A stretch of DNA of 64,000 nt from Anaeramoeba flamelloides. Lineage: Eukaryota > Metamonada > Anaeramoebidae. Made by a program: the position numbers and the translations under genes. The notes beneath the pieces are model-generated. The model was not told where the DNA came from, ran no database searches, and was given only the letters and a program-made list of their open reading frames with translations. Location of the stretch: positions 1,364,001-1,428,000 of the forward strand of contig JANTQA010000030.1 of the NCBI GenBank assembly GCA_027625915.1, read 5' to 3'. Position 1 is the stretch's first letter. Each line of letters begins with the position of its first letter. Of the stretch, positions 13,194 to 25,617 are shown one piece after another.

Positions 13194-13576
13194 TTACGAA
13201 GATTAATTCTTACAATTTTTTTTTTTTAATATTTTTTATGCCAAGAAAAGAAACCTTCAAAAAAAAAAAAAAAAAAAAATATTAAAAAATTCCTTTTTAA
13301 TTTCAACTTTTTAGAATTGAATTAAAAGAATAATACCAAAACAACAATGGCAATAATAATAATTTTATTTCCCAGAGTGAAAAGAATCAATTAATAATTT
13401 ATTACTTAAATTGATTCAAAAAAAAATCTTTAATTTTTTTTTTGTCAATGTTTTTAAATAAATAAAACTTTTGGTTGTTTTTTTAATACCGTTGAAAATA
13501 TTTTTAATAGTTAAATATTTAATAAATTTTCAATTAATTCTTTAGATCAAATTTTGATTTCTAAATATATAAGGTA
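13194..13576. other. Gene-free AT-rich stretch
   Basis: Poly-A/T runs and short degenerate CAA/AAT-rich sequence near 13330-13400, perhaps 3' debris of the poly-Asn gene. Confidence 0.4.
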
Positions 13577-14157
13577 TTTCCAAAAAAGTGTGGCATTTTT
13601 TTTTGTTTTACATTTCTTACAAAATCATCTTTGCGAGTGGAGTTATTAGTTAATGGACAATATACAATTAAAATAAATAGAAATACTGATTGAATCAATG
13701 ACTATAGTATTTATTTCGAAATATATTGGTTGAAATATTTCCAAAAAATGAAAAAAAAAATATTTTACTTTTTTTGAAGATAAAAATTCATGGCCAATTT
13801 CAATAAAAAACTGGAAATATGATAAAGTAACCAATGATTTTTTAAACAATAAAATACAGTTATACATTTTCCATTATATCGAAAATTTGTCAAGATTGAA
13901 GAAAGTTATGATAAAATTTTTTCGATCAAATAGAAAATAATAAATAGTGATTTTCACACTCTATAAAATATCTGATAAAATTGAGATCATAAAATATAAT
14001 CTCTTTTATTAATGTAATAACATATTAAGAAAAAAAATTGAATTGTTATAAAGTAAAAATGGATGTTCCTTAATGATTTTGGATATTGAAATAGTTTTAT
14101 GGTGGCTGAATTTAATAAAGACATTTTAAAATAAATTTTACACTGCTTTTTTGGAAA
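13577..14157. mobile_element. Possible mariner-like relic M7 with short inverted ends
   Basis: TTTCCAAAAAAGTGTGGCA at the left and the complement of TTTCCAAAAAAGCAGTG at the right, each preceded or followed by TA, 581 bp apart. Inside, the plus strand has a weak Trp-Pro-containing frame (near 13790) that could be the decayed end of a Tc1/mariner transposase, but it is too short to prove. A MITE derived from such an element is the alternative. Confidence 0.4.
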
Positions 14158-14630
14158 TAGCTTAAATAAATTCCAAAAATATCAAAAAGATTAAAATTTT
14201 CTTGCTCTATTTCTCCTTCTTCTAAATCTTTCGTAATTAAATTGGTTTAATCTGCTTTGGGAAAAATCTTGACAACTCTTTTTTTAAAAATTTGGTATAA
14301 ATAATTTTTATATTTGGAGAAAATTCTTTCTGTCAATTTCTTTTCAAGAGGGATAAGATTAAAATTTTATTTAAATTGAAGATTATTATTTAAATTAATC
14401 GGTTTTTTTTCTTGAAAAAAGCTTTATAATCTTTAAAATAATACTCTAGATTTAAAAAAACAGTTGTACATAAATTTGAAATAAGAATCATCAATTTATT
14501 TTATCTTTGTGTTACAACTAAAAAATAAACAATTTTTTTATTATTATTTAAGAGGGGGTCTCTTCTTGTCGTCCTGAGATTTTTTTTTAATTTAGCAAAG
14601 AATCCGAAATTTTATTTAATTACAGGTTTA
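14158..14630. other. Gene-free AT-rich stretch
   Basis: No gene or repeat recognised apart from a slightly GC-richer patch at 14548-14575. Confidence 0.4.
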
Positions 14631-15330
14631 TTTCTTAAATAATAAAAAAAAATCCAGTTAGCTTTTCCAGAATTTAAAAATATAGAGTAAAATCATAGAT
14701 TTTATTCAATTCTTTTATTTTCTGGAAAACTTAGGCATCTTTCATAGAGTATTCTCGAGTTTTCTTTTTTTTTATTTTGGAAAATATATCAATTTTCGAA
14801 ATAAAAAAGTAAATCTCAAGAAAATCATCGTTGTTTTTTTTTTTACTTTTTGGAATGAAGTGAAAATTTCTTAAATTTTCTTTCAATTTTGGATTTTGGA
14901 AAACCTACGTTAGGTTTTTTTTGACTGTCTAAAATTAACCAAAAATTCAATAAATTTTTATTTCAATAATTAAAAAAAAACAAAAATCTATTCACTTTTC
15001 CAGAATTTAAAAAAATTGAATAAAATCTATGATTTTTCTATATTCTTTTGAATTCTGGAAAATCACCTTTCAGTTTACTTGAGTTTTCTGTTTATATATA
15101 AAATCAATAGATTTTCGTTTGGTTTTTTTTTACTTTTTGAAATAAACCGAAAATTTATTAAAATTTTCTGTTTATTTCAAAAAGCAATAAAAAACCTAGA
15201 ACACTTAACAAATAAAATAGAAAACTTCAAGAAAAACTCCTTTAAGTTTTCCATAATTTAAAAGAATTGAGTTAAATATTTGATTTTACTCTCTTATTTG
15301 GAATTTTGGAAAACTTAGGTACTCTACAGT
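14630..15330. repeat. Cluster of three dispersed hairpins with spacer modules
   Basis: Hairpins of the same family as 53-119 lie at 14663-14730, 14997-15062 and 15247-15312. They alternate with AT-rich modules such as 'gagttttctttttttt' and 'aaaacctagaacactt', which occur in both orientations here and at 35.0-35.5 and 62.6-63.3 kb. The cluster ends with 'ggtactctacagta', a variant of the tail at 205 and 34488. Confidence 0.6.
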
Positions 15331-16199
15331 ACGCCACATATAAGAAAGTAACCCAAGACACTTGTTAATACAAAGTTTGTTATTTTATGATTATATCTAA
15401 TAATTTTTAAATATTCTTGAGCTTTACATCCCTAACTTTTTATTATTTAAATTTCCTTATTTTTTATTTAGACTATTTTCAAATAATGTTAAGTTTTATA
15501 CTTTCGGATGAACATTTTCATTGTCTTTTTTTAAAAATAGTAAATTTTTTGATATGTGCTCAAACCACTTTATTTCTAATTTCTTTTTTTCGTTTATAAA
15601 TTCTTTTATAAATTGCAATTTTGATAATATATATTTTTGGTTAAGTGTTTTATATTATTTTTTGAGGGGGTAATGTAATTTGTAAATGTATGTGATAATT
15701 TGTTTATTTAATAAAACATCAATTGAGCCAACATCTTTATGAATCGAATCAAAATAATAATAATAATAATAATCAATATACTAATTGTTCAATTTATATT
15801 AATTTGAATCATTTTTAATTTTACCTCGTTACCTAGTGTTTTTTTTTTGTGTGTTAAAATGGGTTTTATTCTTTGAAAATTATCTTTTACTTTTTTGAAG
15901 TTTTTTGTTAATGTTTCTACTTTTCAAGCCAATTTTGTTAAATATTTTATTTCAAGTAACTTGTTTGATTTAAGAGTTTTATAAGTATTTTACCTTTAGT
16001 CCAACTTTTTAAATGTTTTTTTCATTCTAGAAATATGATAGTTGTTAATTTAATAGTTTAATTCGCTTTAGAATAGAAATTATTTAATTTTTCACCAATA
16101 AAATTATCCTTTGAATTACCAAAATTAATTGTTCTTTTTTATTTGAATAAATTATTTCCAAATATTTAAACCAGTAATCCAATGATATGATTTACCTTC
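15331..16199. other. Gene-free AT-rich stretch
   Basis: Contains a short (AAT)n run near 15755 and random frames starting at non-ATG codons. Nothing else supported. Confidence 0.5.
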
Positions 16200-16650
16200 A
16201 ATCTAAAATCACATTAATTTTATATTATCAATGATAGACATAAACACCTGAAAAAGTCCATAACAGAAGTAAAAGATAAAAGTTCATATTTATCGTTTGA
16301 GAAAAAAAAGTAATAAAAAATTAATACAATACGATATTTCCTTTAAAACATTAATATACCAGAAAATAAAAATTATCATCAATTAATAAAAGAATAAATA
16401 AACAAATACAGAAAAACTCTTGTATTAAACACAATAAAAGTTTTTCTAAAACTACCTTTTGATAAAGGGTTTTTGTTTTTGATTAATTCATCATTAAAAA
16501 TTTGTTCATAAAATTGACAATTTTTGCGATCTCCAAAACTACACCAACAATTTCGATATAAAAGTAGATTTAAATTGTATTTGTTGGTTTGATTGAAAAT
16601 AATATAGCGAATTATTCTTTGGGCTTTATTTGTTTCTTCTTTTAAGGTTT
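16200..16650 (+). repeat. Dispersed repeat family R4, copy 2
   Basis: Matches 2760-3130 and the reverse of 46530-46880, including 'attaataaaagaa', 'aaaactaccttttgata', 'attaaaaatttgttca' and 'gatttaaattgtatttgttg'. Ends directly at foldback element M4. Confidence 0.5.
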
Positions 16651-17192
16651 ACAATCCCTGAAATTTGAAAAAAGATTATCTTGTGTCGGGTGTAGTGGCT
16701 TGTCGATTTGGTTCTTAGCTGATCCATCTTGCACTTGGTATGGTTTTTAATAGTGGTTCAAAAAAGTAATTTTTGACAATTTATTTTTTTTTTTTCCAAA
16801 ATCCGAATTGAAGAGTTTAAGATTAATTGGCTGGAACTTAAGTTATGGAAAAATATGGTTTATAGGTTGTTGATTGAAATTTTTAATTAAGTTTGGTTTT
16901 ATTGGGAGCTTTTAAAAAAGTTTCTTTTTTCATTTGGTTAATTGACAAAAAAGTAAATCAAGATTCTTTTCTACAACCCACAAATCAAAATCCATTCTTA
17001 AACACCAATCAATCCATTAATCTTACATTTTTCAAATCGGATTTCTGAAATAAAAAAAATAAATTTTCAAAAATTGTCATTTTGAACCACTTTTAAAATC
17101 TATACCAAGTGCAAGATCGATCAGCTAAGAACCAAATCAACAACTCACTACACCCGAAACAAGATAATCTTTTTTCAAATTTCAGGGATTGT
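16651..17192. mobile_element. Foldback/MITE element M4 with ~180-bp inverted termini
   Basis: Left arm 16651-16830 begins ACAATCCCTGAAATTTGAAA. Right arm 17014-17192 is its imperfect complement, ending TTTCAAATTTCAGGGATTGT. The arms share motifs such as 'acaagataatctt', 'ctaagaaccaaatc' and 'accaagtgcaag'. The ~180-bp centre is non-coding. No clear target duplication. A second copy was not found in the window. Confidence 0.75.
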
Positions 17193-17248
17193 AATTCTTA
17201 ATTAACTCGACTTTTCAAGTTTTTAGAAATTTAGCAATCGAAATTGTA

Positions 17249-17476
17249 TTTCACTTTTTTTCCCTCCAAGTATGAAATCTTTTTGAATTGTTGAAATAGT
17301 TTGGGAAAAACGAATTCACTAAATCGTAAACAAAAGACAACTTTTTTGATAAAATAGAATAAACCTCAAAAATAATGAGGAATTTTTCATTTGGTTTAAA
17401 TGGAAAATTATTTGAAAAAAACAAATTATCAAAAAGTAAATAATTTGGCATCTCTTCGAACCAATCACCTAAAATA
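17249..17476 (-). CDS. Unidentified terminal-exon-like fragment
   Basis: Minus-strand frame of about 75 codons after a good acceptor (ATTCTATTTTAG before 17476), beginning DWFEEMPNYLLFDNL, aromatic-rich, ending RFHTWREKK and TGA. Composition is more protein-like than its surroundings, but no upstream exon or ATG is seen before the NECAB gene starts divergently at 17633. It may be the last exon of a lost gene or a chance frame. Family not recognised. Confidence 0.3.
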
Positions 17477-17632
17477 GAATTATAAAATATCAAATTTCTT
17501 AACTTAGTTGAAGAAAGAGCTCAAAGAGATCTTTTTTTTAAGAACAAAACCACTAAGAAATTAAAGACTGTAAAATATTTTTTATTTTTACTTAATTATC
17601 TCCAAATCATAAATTTTCTAACAACTTAATAA

Positions 17633-19796
17633 ATGACTGAAACCAAAGAAAAAGAAATAAAAATTGAAAAAGAACAAGAAAAAAAATCACTTGGGAAACA
17701 ATTGTTTGAGGGTAAGTATATTCAACAAATAAAATAACAGGATCGATAAACTCAACAAATACATACAAATTTCTTTTACCTTTTTTGTTTTTTTTTTTTC
17801 TCTTAAATTAAATGTGTTTCCTTTGAACAACAAAGACGTTTTTAGAAGAGCAGACAAGAATGGTAATTATATCTTTTCTTTTTAATTTTTCCCCTTTTCT
17901 TTTTTTTTTTTTCTCCTTTTACCCATCAATTCCTCCTCACAAAAAAAAAAATTTATTTTTTGTTCAAATTTTTTTATGTGAAAAATAAAACAAAAAACCC
18001 TTTCCCAAATCACCAACACTCCTCCGTGTAAAAAAAAAAAAATAATTTAAAAACAAACAAAAGACGATCAAGCCATTTCATATGAAGAATTTATTCAATA
18101 TTTTTCTGATGGGATCGTAAATGAAGAAGACTTACAGGAAATCTTTAAAGTTATTGATGATGACAGTAATGGTGTCTTAGATCTTGATGAGATCTTTATG
18201 TTTTTTTTAAAAGACTTTAAGAATTATGAAGGTGTTTTCGATTCTGTTCATACTGTTACTGATAATATCCACAAAACACTGGAGGTAACTTCGAAGAAAT
18301 ACCCCGAACAGGGAACCTATGAACAATTCAAAACAAGGCTGTACTTGAAGGAATTAAAAAACAGGATCTTAGATCTTACCTTACCAATTCAACGAGCACT
18401 CGGTGTCATGCAAATCAAACTGCCCGAAGAGGAAACTATTGTCACCTTGGATGAAGAAGAAGAAGAAAATGAAGAAGAAGAGATGAAAAAAGAAGAAGAA
18501 ATCAAAATCAAAAAAAAAAAACGAACAGGTTATATTCAAAAAGAACTTGAAAACGAAGAGTCTCTTCAAAAGAAACTTAGTTACCAAGTAAAACGACTCT
18601 CAAAAATGATTAAAAAATTGGAATCCACTTCGCCTCTTACAAAAGAAAGTGTAAACAAATTTGAATTAATTTTACTTTTTTTTTTTTTTTTTTTGACAAA
18701 CTTTTTATTTCTTCTTTTGATCCAAAGAAATGTTTTAATCTTCGAGACACTTTTTCAAGAATTAATTAATATTGAACATCCATTACTTTTCTTTCTTTAT
18801 ATTATTTATTTCTTCTATAATATTCTTATGTCACACAACCCAAACCAATTCTAAAACTACTAATAATATTGTGGAAATGCTCCAATAAATTAATATTACA
18901 ACCATTATAAAATCAATTAAAAAAACAAATTTTGTTTTCCAAAAAAGTTAAATTATAAAATTTCACCTGTTTCCCAAAATTTCAAAACAGAAGAAGAAAC
19001 CGGGACATACTATTTAACTTCAAGAACCTTCACAGTTGAAAAAGAAAAAATCGAAGATTTTGAAAAGGCATTCAAATTATATTTCGCTGAAACAAATCAA
19101 GAAGAAGAGTGTTTAATGTAAATTACATTTTTTTTTTTTTATTTTTATTTGGTTAATATTCGAGTTATATGTAATGCTAAATACTCAATATCCTTCTTAG
19201 TATTAAGATATTATATTACAATCTTTTCATAAAAGTACAGAATCAAAAAAAACTCACAGGAACCTAAAAAACTTTTTTTTTTCTCAAAAAATTATTATTT
19301 AGAATCGGTTTCCGTTGATCATATGTGTAAAAAAATATTTCAAAAATTAAGACATTGATTTTGCACATGTGATGTAACTTGGGTTTTATATTTATTAATT
19401 TCCTTTTTTTTTCATATTATTATTATTTTGTACTTTTTATTTTTCATTTTTTACCAACGAGATTAATTATTCTTTAAAAAATATTTCTGTACTTTACTGA
19501 AAAAGACCAACAAAATTTGATTTTTCAAAAACAATTTAAATCCAAATATTTTATTCATTAATTATTAATTTTTAATTTTAATAACAATTAGTATTTATCT
19601 CCAGCAAGTCGAAAAGGAAAGCGAAAATCTCTACTTTATTTATGAAATTTGGGAATGTAAAAAATCATTTGAATTTTATTGTAGAAGTGAAACATTCAAG
19701 ACATATCGTAAATCAATTATTTCCGTTTTAAATAAACCTATGGAAACATACACTATGTCCGTGCCTTCTGCTTGGTTCATCCGTTCAAATTTATAA
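17633..19796 (+). CDS. NECAB: NECAB-like protein: EF-hands plus ABM domain, five exons
   Basis: Exons by frame joining: 17633-17711, 17836-17862 (27-nt microexon), 18064-18648, 18991-19117 and 19592-19796; summed length 1023 nt, 340 residues, against about 350 for animal NECAB1. EF-hand loops: D33-E44 (DKNDDQAISYEE, split across an intron) and D67-E78 (DDDSNGVLDLDE). RRADKND, the YEQFKTRLYLKE segment and the coiled-coil KRLSKMIKKLE follow the order of animal NECABs. The C-terminal 95 residues (EKIEDFEKAF, ENLYFIYEIWE, MSVPSAWFIRSNL) match the antibiotic-biosynthesis-monooxygenase fold at the NECAB C-terminus. A Glu/Lys run (residues ~165-190) is extra. Known role in animals: calcium-dependent adaptor in neurons; here the role is unknown. 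The weakest joint is the GTGTAA donor at 18649 to one of three tandem AG acceptors near 18990. Other donors are GTAAGT, GTAATT and GTAAAT. Confidence 0.85.
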
Positions 19797-20759
19797 TCAG
19801 TTTACACATATTTATTTAATTTAAGTAAAAGGGAAGCAAGCTATCTTTACCCCCGAAGAGTTATTGACTTCAAAGTCAAACTATAATATTAAAAAAAAAC
19901 ATTTTTAAATTAAAAAACATTTTTAAATTAAAAATAATTGATATTAAATAATAATTCAAAGCTAAATTTACAAACTTTTATTTATTTATTCTCTTTTTTT
20001 TTTTTCACACTTCTAATTAGCCAAGACTATTTTAAAAATAAAGTAACATACCTTTTTTTTTTTTTTTTTTTATTTTTAGAATTTAATTACTTTTTTTACA
20101 AGATATTTAATTAATTAGGTATTAAAATGAATTTTGTGTAAAAATGCTATTTAAATCCAAAATACAAAAAGATATTGTTTAAATTTCGTAAAATTTCATG
20201 ATAAATATTCATTAACACGAGAAAAAGAATCTTAATTATTTTTGAAAATTATTTTGATTTGAATGTAAACATTAATTGGTTCACACATTTTTTTCACATT
20301 TTTATTGTTTTAAAAATTAAATAAAAATATTTATAAAGATGGTAGGTAAATTTTACCTATTTTGAGTGACTCTGTGTTTTTGAAATTAAATGATTGGAAT
20401 CCTTTCTTTCACTCAATATTTGAATATTTTAATAAAAAGCAGAGTCTGATATAATTTAGTATAATATATTTTCATAATTAAAAAATGTAAATCAAAAAAA
20501 AGAAAAAATTGATCAAGTATAAAAAAAAATTAGAAATTGTTCATTTCTTGAACTTATTATAAATAACATCAGATATAATTACAATTTTTTTACTTGGTGT
20601 ATCTTTTTTATTTGGATAGAAAAAAATTTTTATTTGAAAAATTTTAAGGAAATAAATCAATTAGTATTCTTAAGAATGTTCGAAATCAATTTAAAAATCA
20701 GATTTTCATTTGATTTATCTTATTTAGATGTTGTAAAGATATATGTGGACTATTCTAAG
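19797..20759. other. Gene-free AT-rich stretch
   Basis: 3' flank of the NECAB-like gene; homopolymers only. Confidence 0.5.
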
Positions 20760-21302
20760 CTAAACTAAAAATTCAAAATTTTTCACACAGCTAAAACATT
20801 CCAAAGAATCATAATAATACAATTTCATTGAAATTGGAGATAATTTTGATTTTTGTGAAATATGAAAATCATTTTTTCATCTTTTAGTTTTTTGTTTTCA
20901 TTTCATTGTTTGAATTACGTAATTTGTTTCGTTTGATCAAAATTTTTTTGAACAATTGATATTATGTTAAAGTCAAGTTGTTACAAATAGAAGAACTCAA
21001 ATAAAATTAGTTGCTAGTATCTAACCTTTGATCGATTAATAATCATAATAGAATTTAAACAAATTTACTAATGTATTTTTTTGTTTTGCTCTCTCGAAAA
21101 TTTTTAACACACCCTTGATTTATTTGTATTGATAATTATTTATTTATTGTTTTGTGAGTATTGTAATTTAAAACAAGTGTTAACATTTCAATTAGTGAAT
21201 GGTTCTAATTTGGTATTTCTTCTTGAATTGATTAAATAAGTTTTTTTTTTCTTAACAAATTGAATTTTGGTGTGTTAATAATTTTGAATTGGGGTTTATT
21301 TC
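20760..21302 (+). repeat. Dispersed repeat family R3, copy 1
   Basis: About 540 bp closely matching 37698-38612 once a 376-bp insertion there is removed (shared 'acattccaaagaatca', 'gttgttacaaatagaagaac', 'gtgaatggttctaatttggt', 'ttgattaaataagttttt'). A weaker third match may lie at about 31.9-32.3 kb. No inverted ends and no coding frame; class unknown. Confidence 0.65.
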
Positions 21303-24300
21303 AAAAAAATGGGGGGCAAATTTATTTTTAAATATATTTATTATCATCAATCCTCACAAAACCACCCAGATATTAAAAAAAATTATACACCTTTATCAGA
21401 TTCTTTATAATAGTTAGATTTTTTTTTAGTAAGACATGGATTTAAAACAATTCAAGTTTACATTTTTATATCATGTTTTTAAAGGTATTGAAATTTGTTG
21501 ATTATTGACTTTCTTTTTGATCGAAAAAATAGTTTTCATAACTTGTTTAATCTTGAAAAATTTTCCAATATAATGGAACACTGATAAATGTATTTTATTG
21601 TTTGAACAATCGTCTCTGTCCCTACCATTTTTTTTTTTTTTTTTTTTTTTATTAAATAGGGAGTAAAATACATTTTAACGTAAAACAAGTAATTAATTTT
21701 TTTTTCATTTTTTCGAAATTTTTTAATAAAAAATTTTAGAAATAAAATTAATTAGCATTAATTTTATTGGTATGGGGATTTAACTAGATTTAATATTACC
21801 AATTTAAGAATAGAATAATATACTTACAATGATAAATTTTATGAAATTATAAAAAAATACTATACTTTTGTTGGGAATACCTGGGTATTTTTCATTTAAT
21901 ACTCTAATACTAAACCCCCTTTCACTCAAAAATACCCTACATAAAATCAAAAACACATATTTTTATCAAAAAATTCAACCTACATACGATTGTTTCGAAA
22001 TTAGAGAAATTAATAAACTTCGGATGAAAGTCGGATATCCTAAAAGAAAATTTTCAATAAACTTTTAACTTTTGAAAAAAAAAAAAAAAAAAAGTTCAAA
22101 AATTTTTTTTGGCCACCTTTGATTGAAATATCAAAGCAAAATTACTAAATTTCTTTGGAAAACTAAAATAGTTTATAATTTGTTTTTTATTATAAATTTA
22201 TGTTTTTATAAAGAAATTACAAAGTTTCACTTTTCTTAAAGTTAATTTGGAAGCAAAAACATTTTTGTTTTGATATTGAGTTTTTAAAAAAAAAAAAAAG
22301 AAAAAAAGAAAAAAAGTAAATCAAATAAAAAAAAAAAATCGTGTAAATCAGAAAAAATGATTTCTAAATATTAAAAAAATATTTTGAGAAGAATAATGGA
22401 TTAAACCCATTTAAAATGTTCTGGTTCTTCAAAAAAACTTAATAATTTTGCTGAAAGAGTTTATTAGTATCAAAAAAAAAAAAAAAAAACAGTGAAATGT
22501 CGATAAAATATATTATACCAATTAGTTATTTAATCTAATAAAATAGCACCACTTATTAGTAAACACAGATTCTAAAATACAACTTACATATCTATCTTTT
22601 TTTTTTCTTTAAGTAAAGTTTTTCTATTTAATTGATCATCGAATCAGACCATAAACACACAGAGTAATTATTATATTGACATCTTCAAGTTTTGTGACTA
22701 AGTTAAAAAATAAATCACTGATATAAAAGATTACTTTGGAAAACTATCCTAAAAATAGTGATCTTTTGGAGTAAATCATCATAAATAAAAATTTATGAAA
22801 ATTATTAAAGAATTTGAATAAATTGAATTCCTAATTGAAAATTTTACTTAAAATTACTTTAATTTTACTTTCAAAAATGCTTTTAACTTAGATACACTAT
22901 ATTAATTTTTTTTTATTACAATAAAAACAATAATAACAATAAAAATTGAACAATATGAAAATTTTCAATTAAATTTATTTCTTAATTATTTATTTTCTCA
23001 AAATAATGTTGAGTTTACCTCAAAAATTGATTTGTACCTCGGATATACCCTTGAAGACGAAATTTAATATTACAACCTAGAATGAGCAAAAAAGTACTAT
23101 TTTGAATTAATAAGTGAGTTATAGTCTATGAAAAAAATATTCTTGGTTCTTCTAGTTGTGATATATTTTAATTAATATCAAAACCGTTTTAATAGAGTTC
23201 TTTTTTTTTTAAATTTTCAAATAATATTTTATATTTTTTTTTTTTTGCTCCTTTGTACTCTTTTTAAGATTATATAGAATTAGCATTTTTTCTAATACAT
23301 CAATTAACTTAAAAATTAAAATAAAATTTCAATTTTCAATTTTCTTTTTTTAAAATTCCACAACTCTATTTTCATACCCTTCTATTTTAAGTAGGATTTC
23401 AAATATCAACCAAATTTTATTCTACCTATATATTTAAAATAATAATATTGTTTCTATTGCTTAATCGACTCTGGTTAAAAAATAAAATTCAATAATGGAA
23501 ATTGAACTAAAAAATGTATTTTTTTTTTTTTTTAATTTATGAACATTTGTAAAAATATTTGTTAATTTTCAAAATAATGTATTTTTTTACTTATTCTAAA
23601 TTAAAATTTATTGGATAAAAAAAATATTTTTAACAGTATATTCATGGAATGGACTTCATAAATTTACAAAATATAATAAAATAAAACTACTGTTGTTAAC
23701 ATAATTTTGCAGAAAAGTAAAAACCATATTTAAAATTCAAAAATAAGAATCTATTTTATAGCTATCTTACAGATTGAATGATGAAAATAACCTACAATAA
23801 AGAATAATTAAACATGATATTATTTACTTAAATTTCTATTATTTAAGAAAGAAATTCTAAAAATGTGGGATCTAACCTAAAAATTTCTACTAATTAACAT
23901 ATTAAAAATTGAAAAAACATTTGGCCTCTCAATCAAAATAAATTTCATATAAATTTGCTTCATAATTGTAAAATATTCTCAAGCCATATCTAAAATCACC
24001 TTCAAAATTGATTAGCAATTAGGTATACTATTGAATACTAAATTAACTGACTTTTCGGAGAAAGAAGAATAACGATGGGTTTAATTTGGAATAGTTAATT
24101 TTGGGTTCTTCAAACTGTTATTTTGTACCTCTATTTACGTATTATCTTCCAAAAGGTATCTCTTTTTCGGTCACCTTGTTTGGTCACAATTCAAGTATTG
24201 GTAATCTAATTATCGACATAACTCATTTTCCAGATTAAACTGATTTGATTAAACCCACCTTAAAACTGTTTAAATACAATTTTTCTCAATAACTGTTTGG

Positions 24301-24579
24301 TTTTCTCAATAATTAAAAAGTATCCTTACTGAAGAAAAATGATCGGGAGAGAATTACTCACTTCACTATTAAGGCAAACTTTTCATTTTTTTCTCTTTTT
24401 GATTTAAATTTTTTTTAAAAAAAAAAAAAAAAATATTAAAATTCTTGTTTTTTCTCTTTTCAATCGACTCCCACGCAACCAAAAAAAATTAAATTTCTTT
24501 CTTATTTAAAAATTTTGATCTTTTTTCACAATTAAACAGCAAAAACAACAAACACTCTCGCATTCAACACTAATTTCTT
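21303..24579. other. Gene-free AT-rich stretch
   Basis: No gene supported. A 66-codon frame at 21868-22068 starts at TTG and is not recognised. The stretch upstream of 24580 is T-rich, then A/C-rich, and presumably holds the promoter of the LRR gene, but no element can be named. Confidence 0.5.
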
Positions 24580-25617
24580 ATGAGCACAGAACGAACTTTC
24601 TCGAAGAAAGAACAAAAAAAACAAAAAAAGATCCTCAAAGAACAAGAAAACAGATTAAAAAAATCATTAAGGGAATATTTCCAATCGCAAACAAAGGCAA
24701 AAGACAAGAAGGTTGATCTTTCTGATCGATATTTTGCAAGTTTACCATTGAAGTTTTCACTGAAAGGGAAAGGTGTGATTGACTGGTGGCGATCTGTCAC
24801 GGAGCTTGATCTTTCGAATAACAAATTACGTGCCGATCGAATTCCCAACGAACTTGAGAAGCTAACGTCATTACATTCACTCCAATTGCATCACAATTTG
24901 CTCTCGGAATTCCCAATGGTGATAATTAAATTAATAAATTTAAGATTTCTGGGGCTCTCTCATAATCAAATTGAAACAATCCCAAGAGAGATCAGTCATT
25001 TAAACAAATTGTACGGATTGTCCTTCTCTCATAACAGAATTCGAGAATTTGGATCTCTTTGTCAGTCACCAAATCAAAACACCAAGGTCAATAATAAGGA
25101 TTCAAAAAAGAAAAAAAAAAAAATATATTCTTCTCTTAGGTGGCTATCTTTAGACCACAACAAAATAATGCAAATCCCCGCCGAAATTAAAAATTTGTAC
25201 ATTCTTGAATCGCTTCTCCTTCGACACAATATGATCCGTGTTGTGCCACCAGAAATCGGGTCTTTAAAGGCTCTTCGTGAGCTGTACCTGAGTAAAAATA
25301 ATATCACAACCATACCCCCTCAAATATCACAACTTTCTTCATTGCAAGTCGTAGACCTTTCAAATAACCAAATAAGCTCCCTTCCAAAGGAAATGGATTC
25401 GCTTAACCTTGATTTCTTTGGCATTGCTCGCTGTTTTTTAAAAGTAAGACCTAAAAAATTATCTGCTCTTTGCGTTGTCGATGATGGCAATCCATATTTA
25501 AAGGAACCCAATCAAAAGAAAAGTAAAACCCAAAACAAGGGGGGTATTAACACTACGAAGAATAAGAATGACAAAACTGAGCAAAATATAAAAGAAATCG
25601 AAAAAGATGAAAATTAA
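24580..25617 (+). CDS. Leucine-rich-repeat protein, single exon
   Basis: 345 residues. A Lys/Gln-rich helical N-terminus (1-45) is followed by leucine-rich repeats from about residue 70 to 285: LDLSNNKL, LQLHHNLL, LGLSHNQI, LSFSHNRI, LSLDHNKI, LLLRHNMI, LYLSKNNI and VDLSNNQI, each spaced about 23 residues with IP.EI- or PPEI-type turns. This is the Shoc2/Ras-suppressor style found in cytosolic scaffold proteins. A Lys-rich insert (KDSKKKKKK) interrupts the array after the fourth repeat. The C-terminal 45 residues are Lys/Asn/Glu-rich and probably disordered. No signal peptide, membrane segment or GTPase/kinase domain, so a protein-interaction role is inferred. The ATG at 24580 is the first in frame and follows A-rich leader. 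Complete gene. Confidence 0.9.
   Translation: MSTERTFSKKEQKKQKKILKEQENRLKKSLREYFQSQTKAKDKKVDLSDRYFASLPLKFSLKGKGVIDWWRSVTELDLSNNKLRADRIPNELEKLTSLHSLQLHHNLLSEFPMVIIKLINLRFLGLSHNQIETIPREISHLNKLYGLSFSHNRIREFGSLCQSPNQNTKVNNKDSKKKKKKIYSSLRWLSLDHNKIMQIPAEIKNLYILESLLLRHNMIRVVPPEIGSLKALRELYLSKNNITTIPPQISQLSSLQVVDLSNNQISSLPKEMDSLNLDFFGIARCFLKVRPKKLSALCVVDDGNPYLKEPNQKKSKTQNKGGINTTKNKNDKTEQNIKEIEKDEN

Noticed and set aside
18651-18854. C-terminal extension of the NECAB frame with a poly-Phe run
   Set aside because: Poly-T intron sequence; the ABM exons downstream complete the protein.
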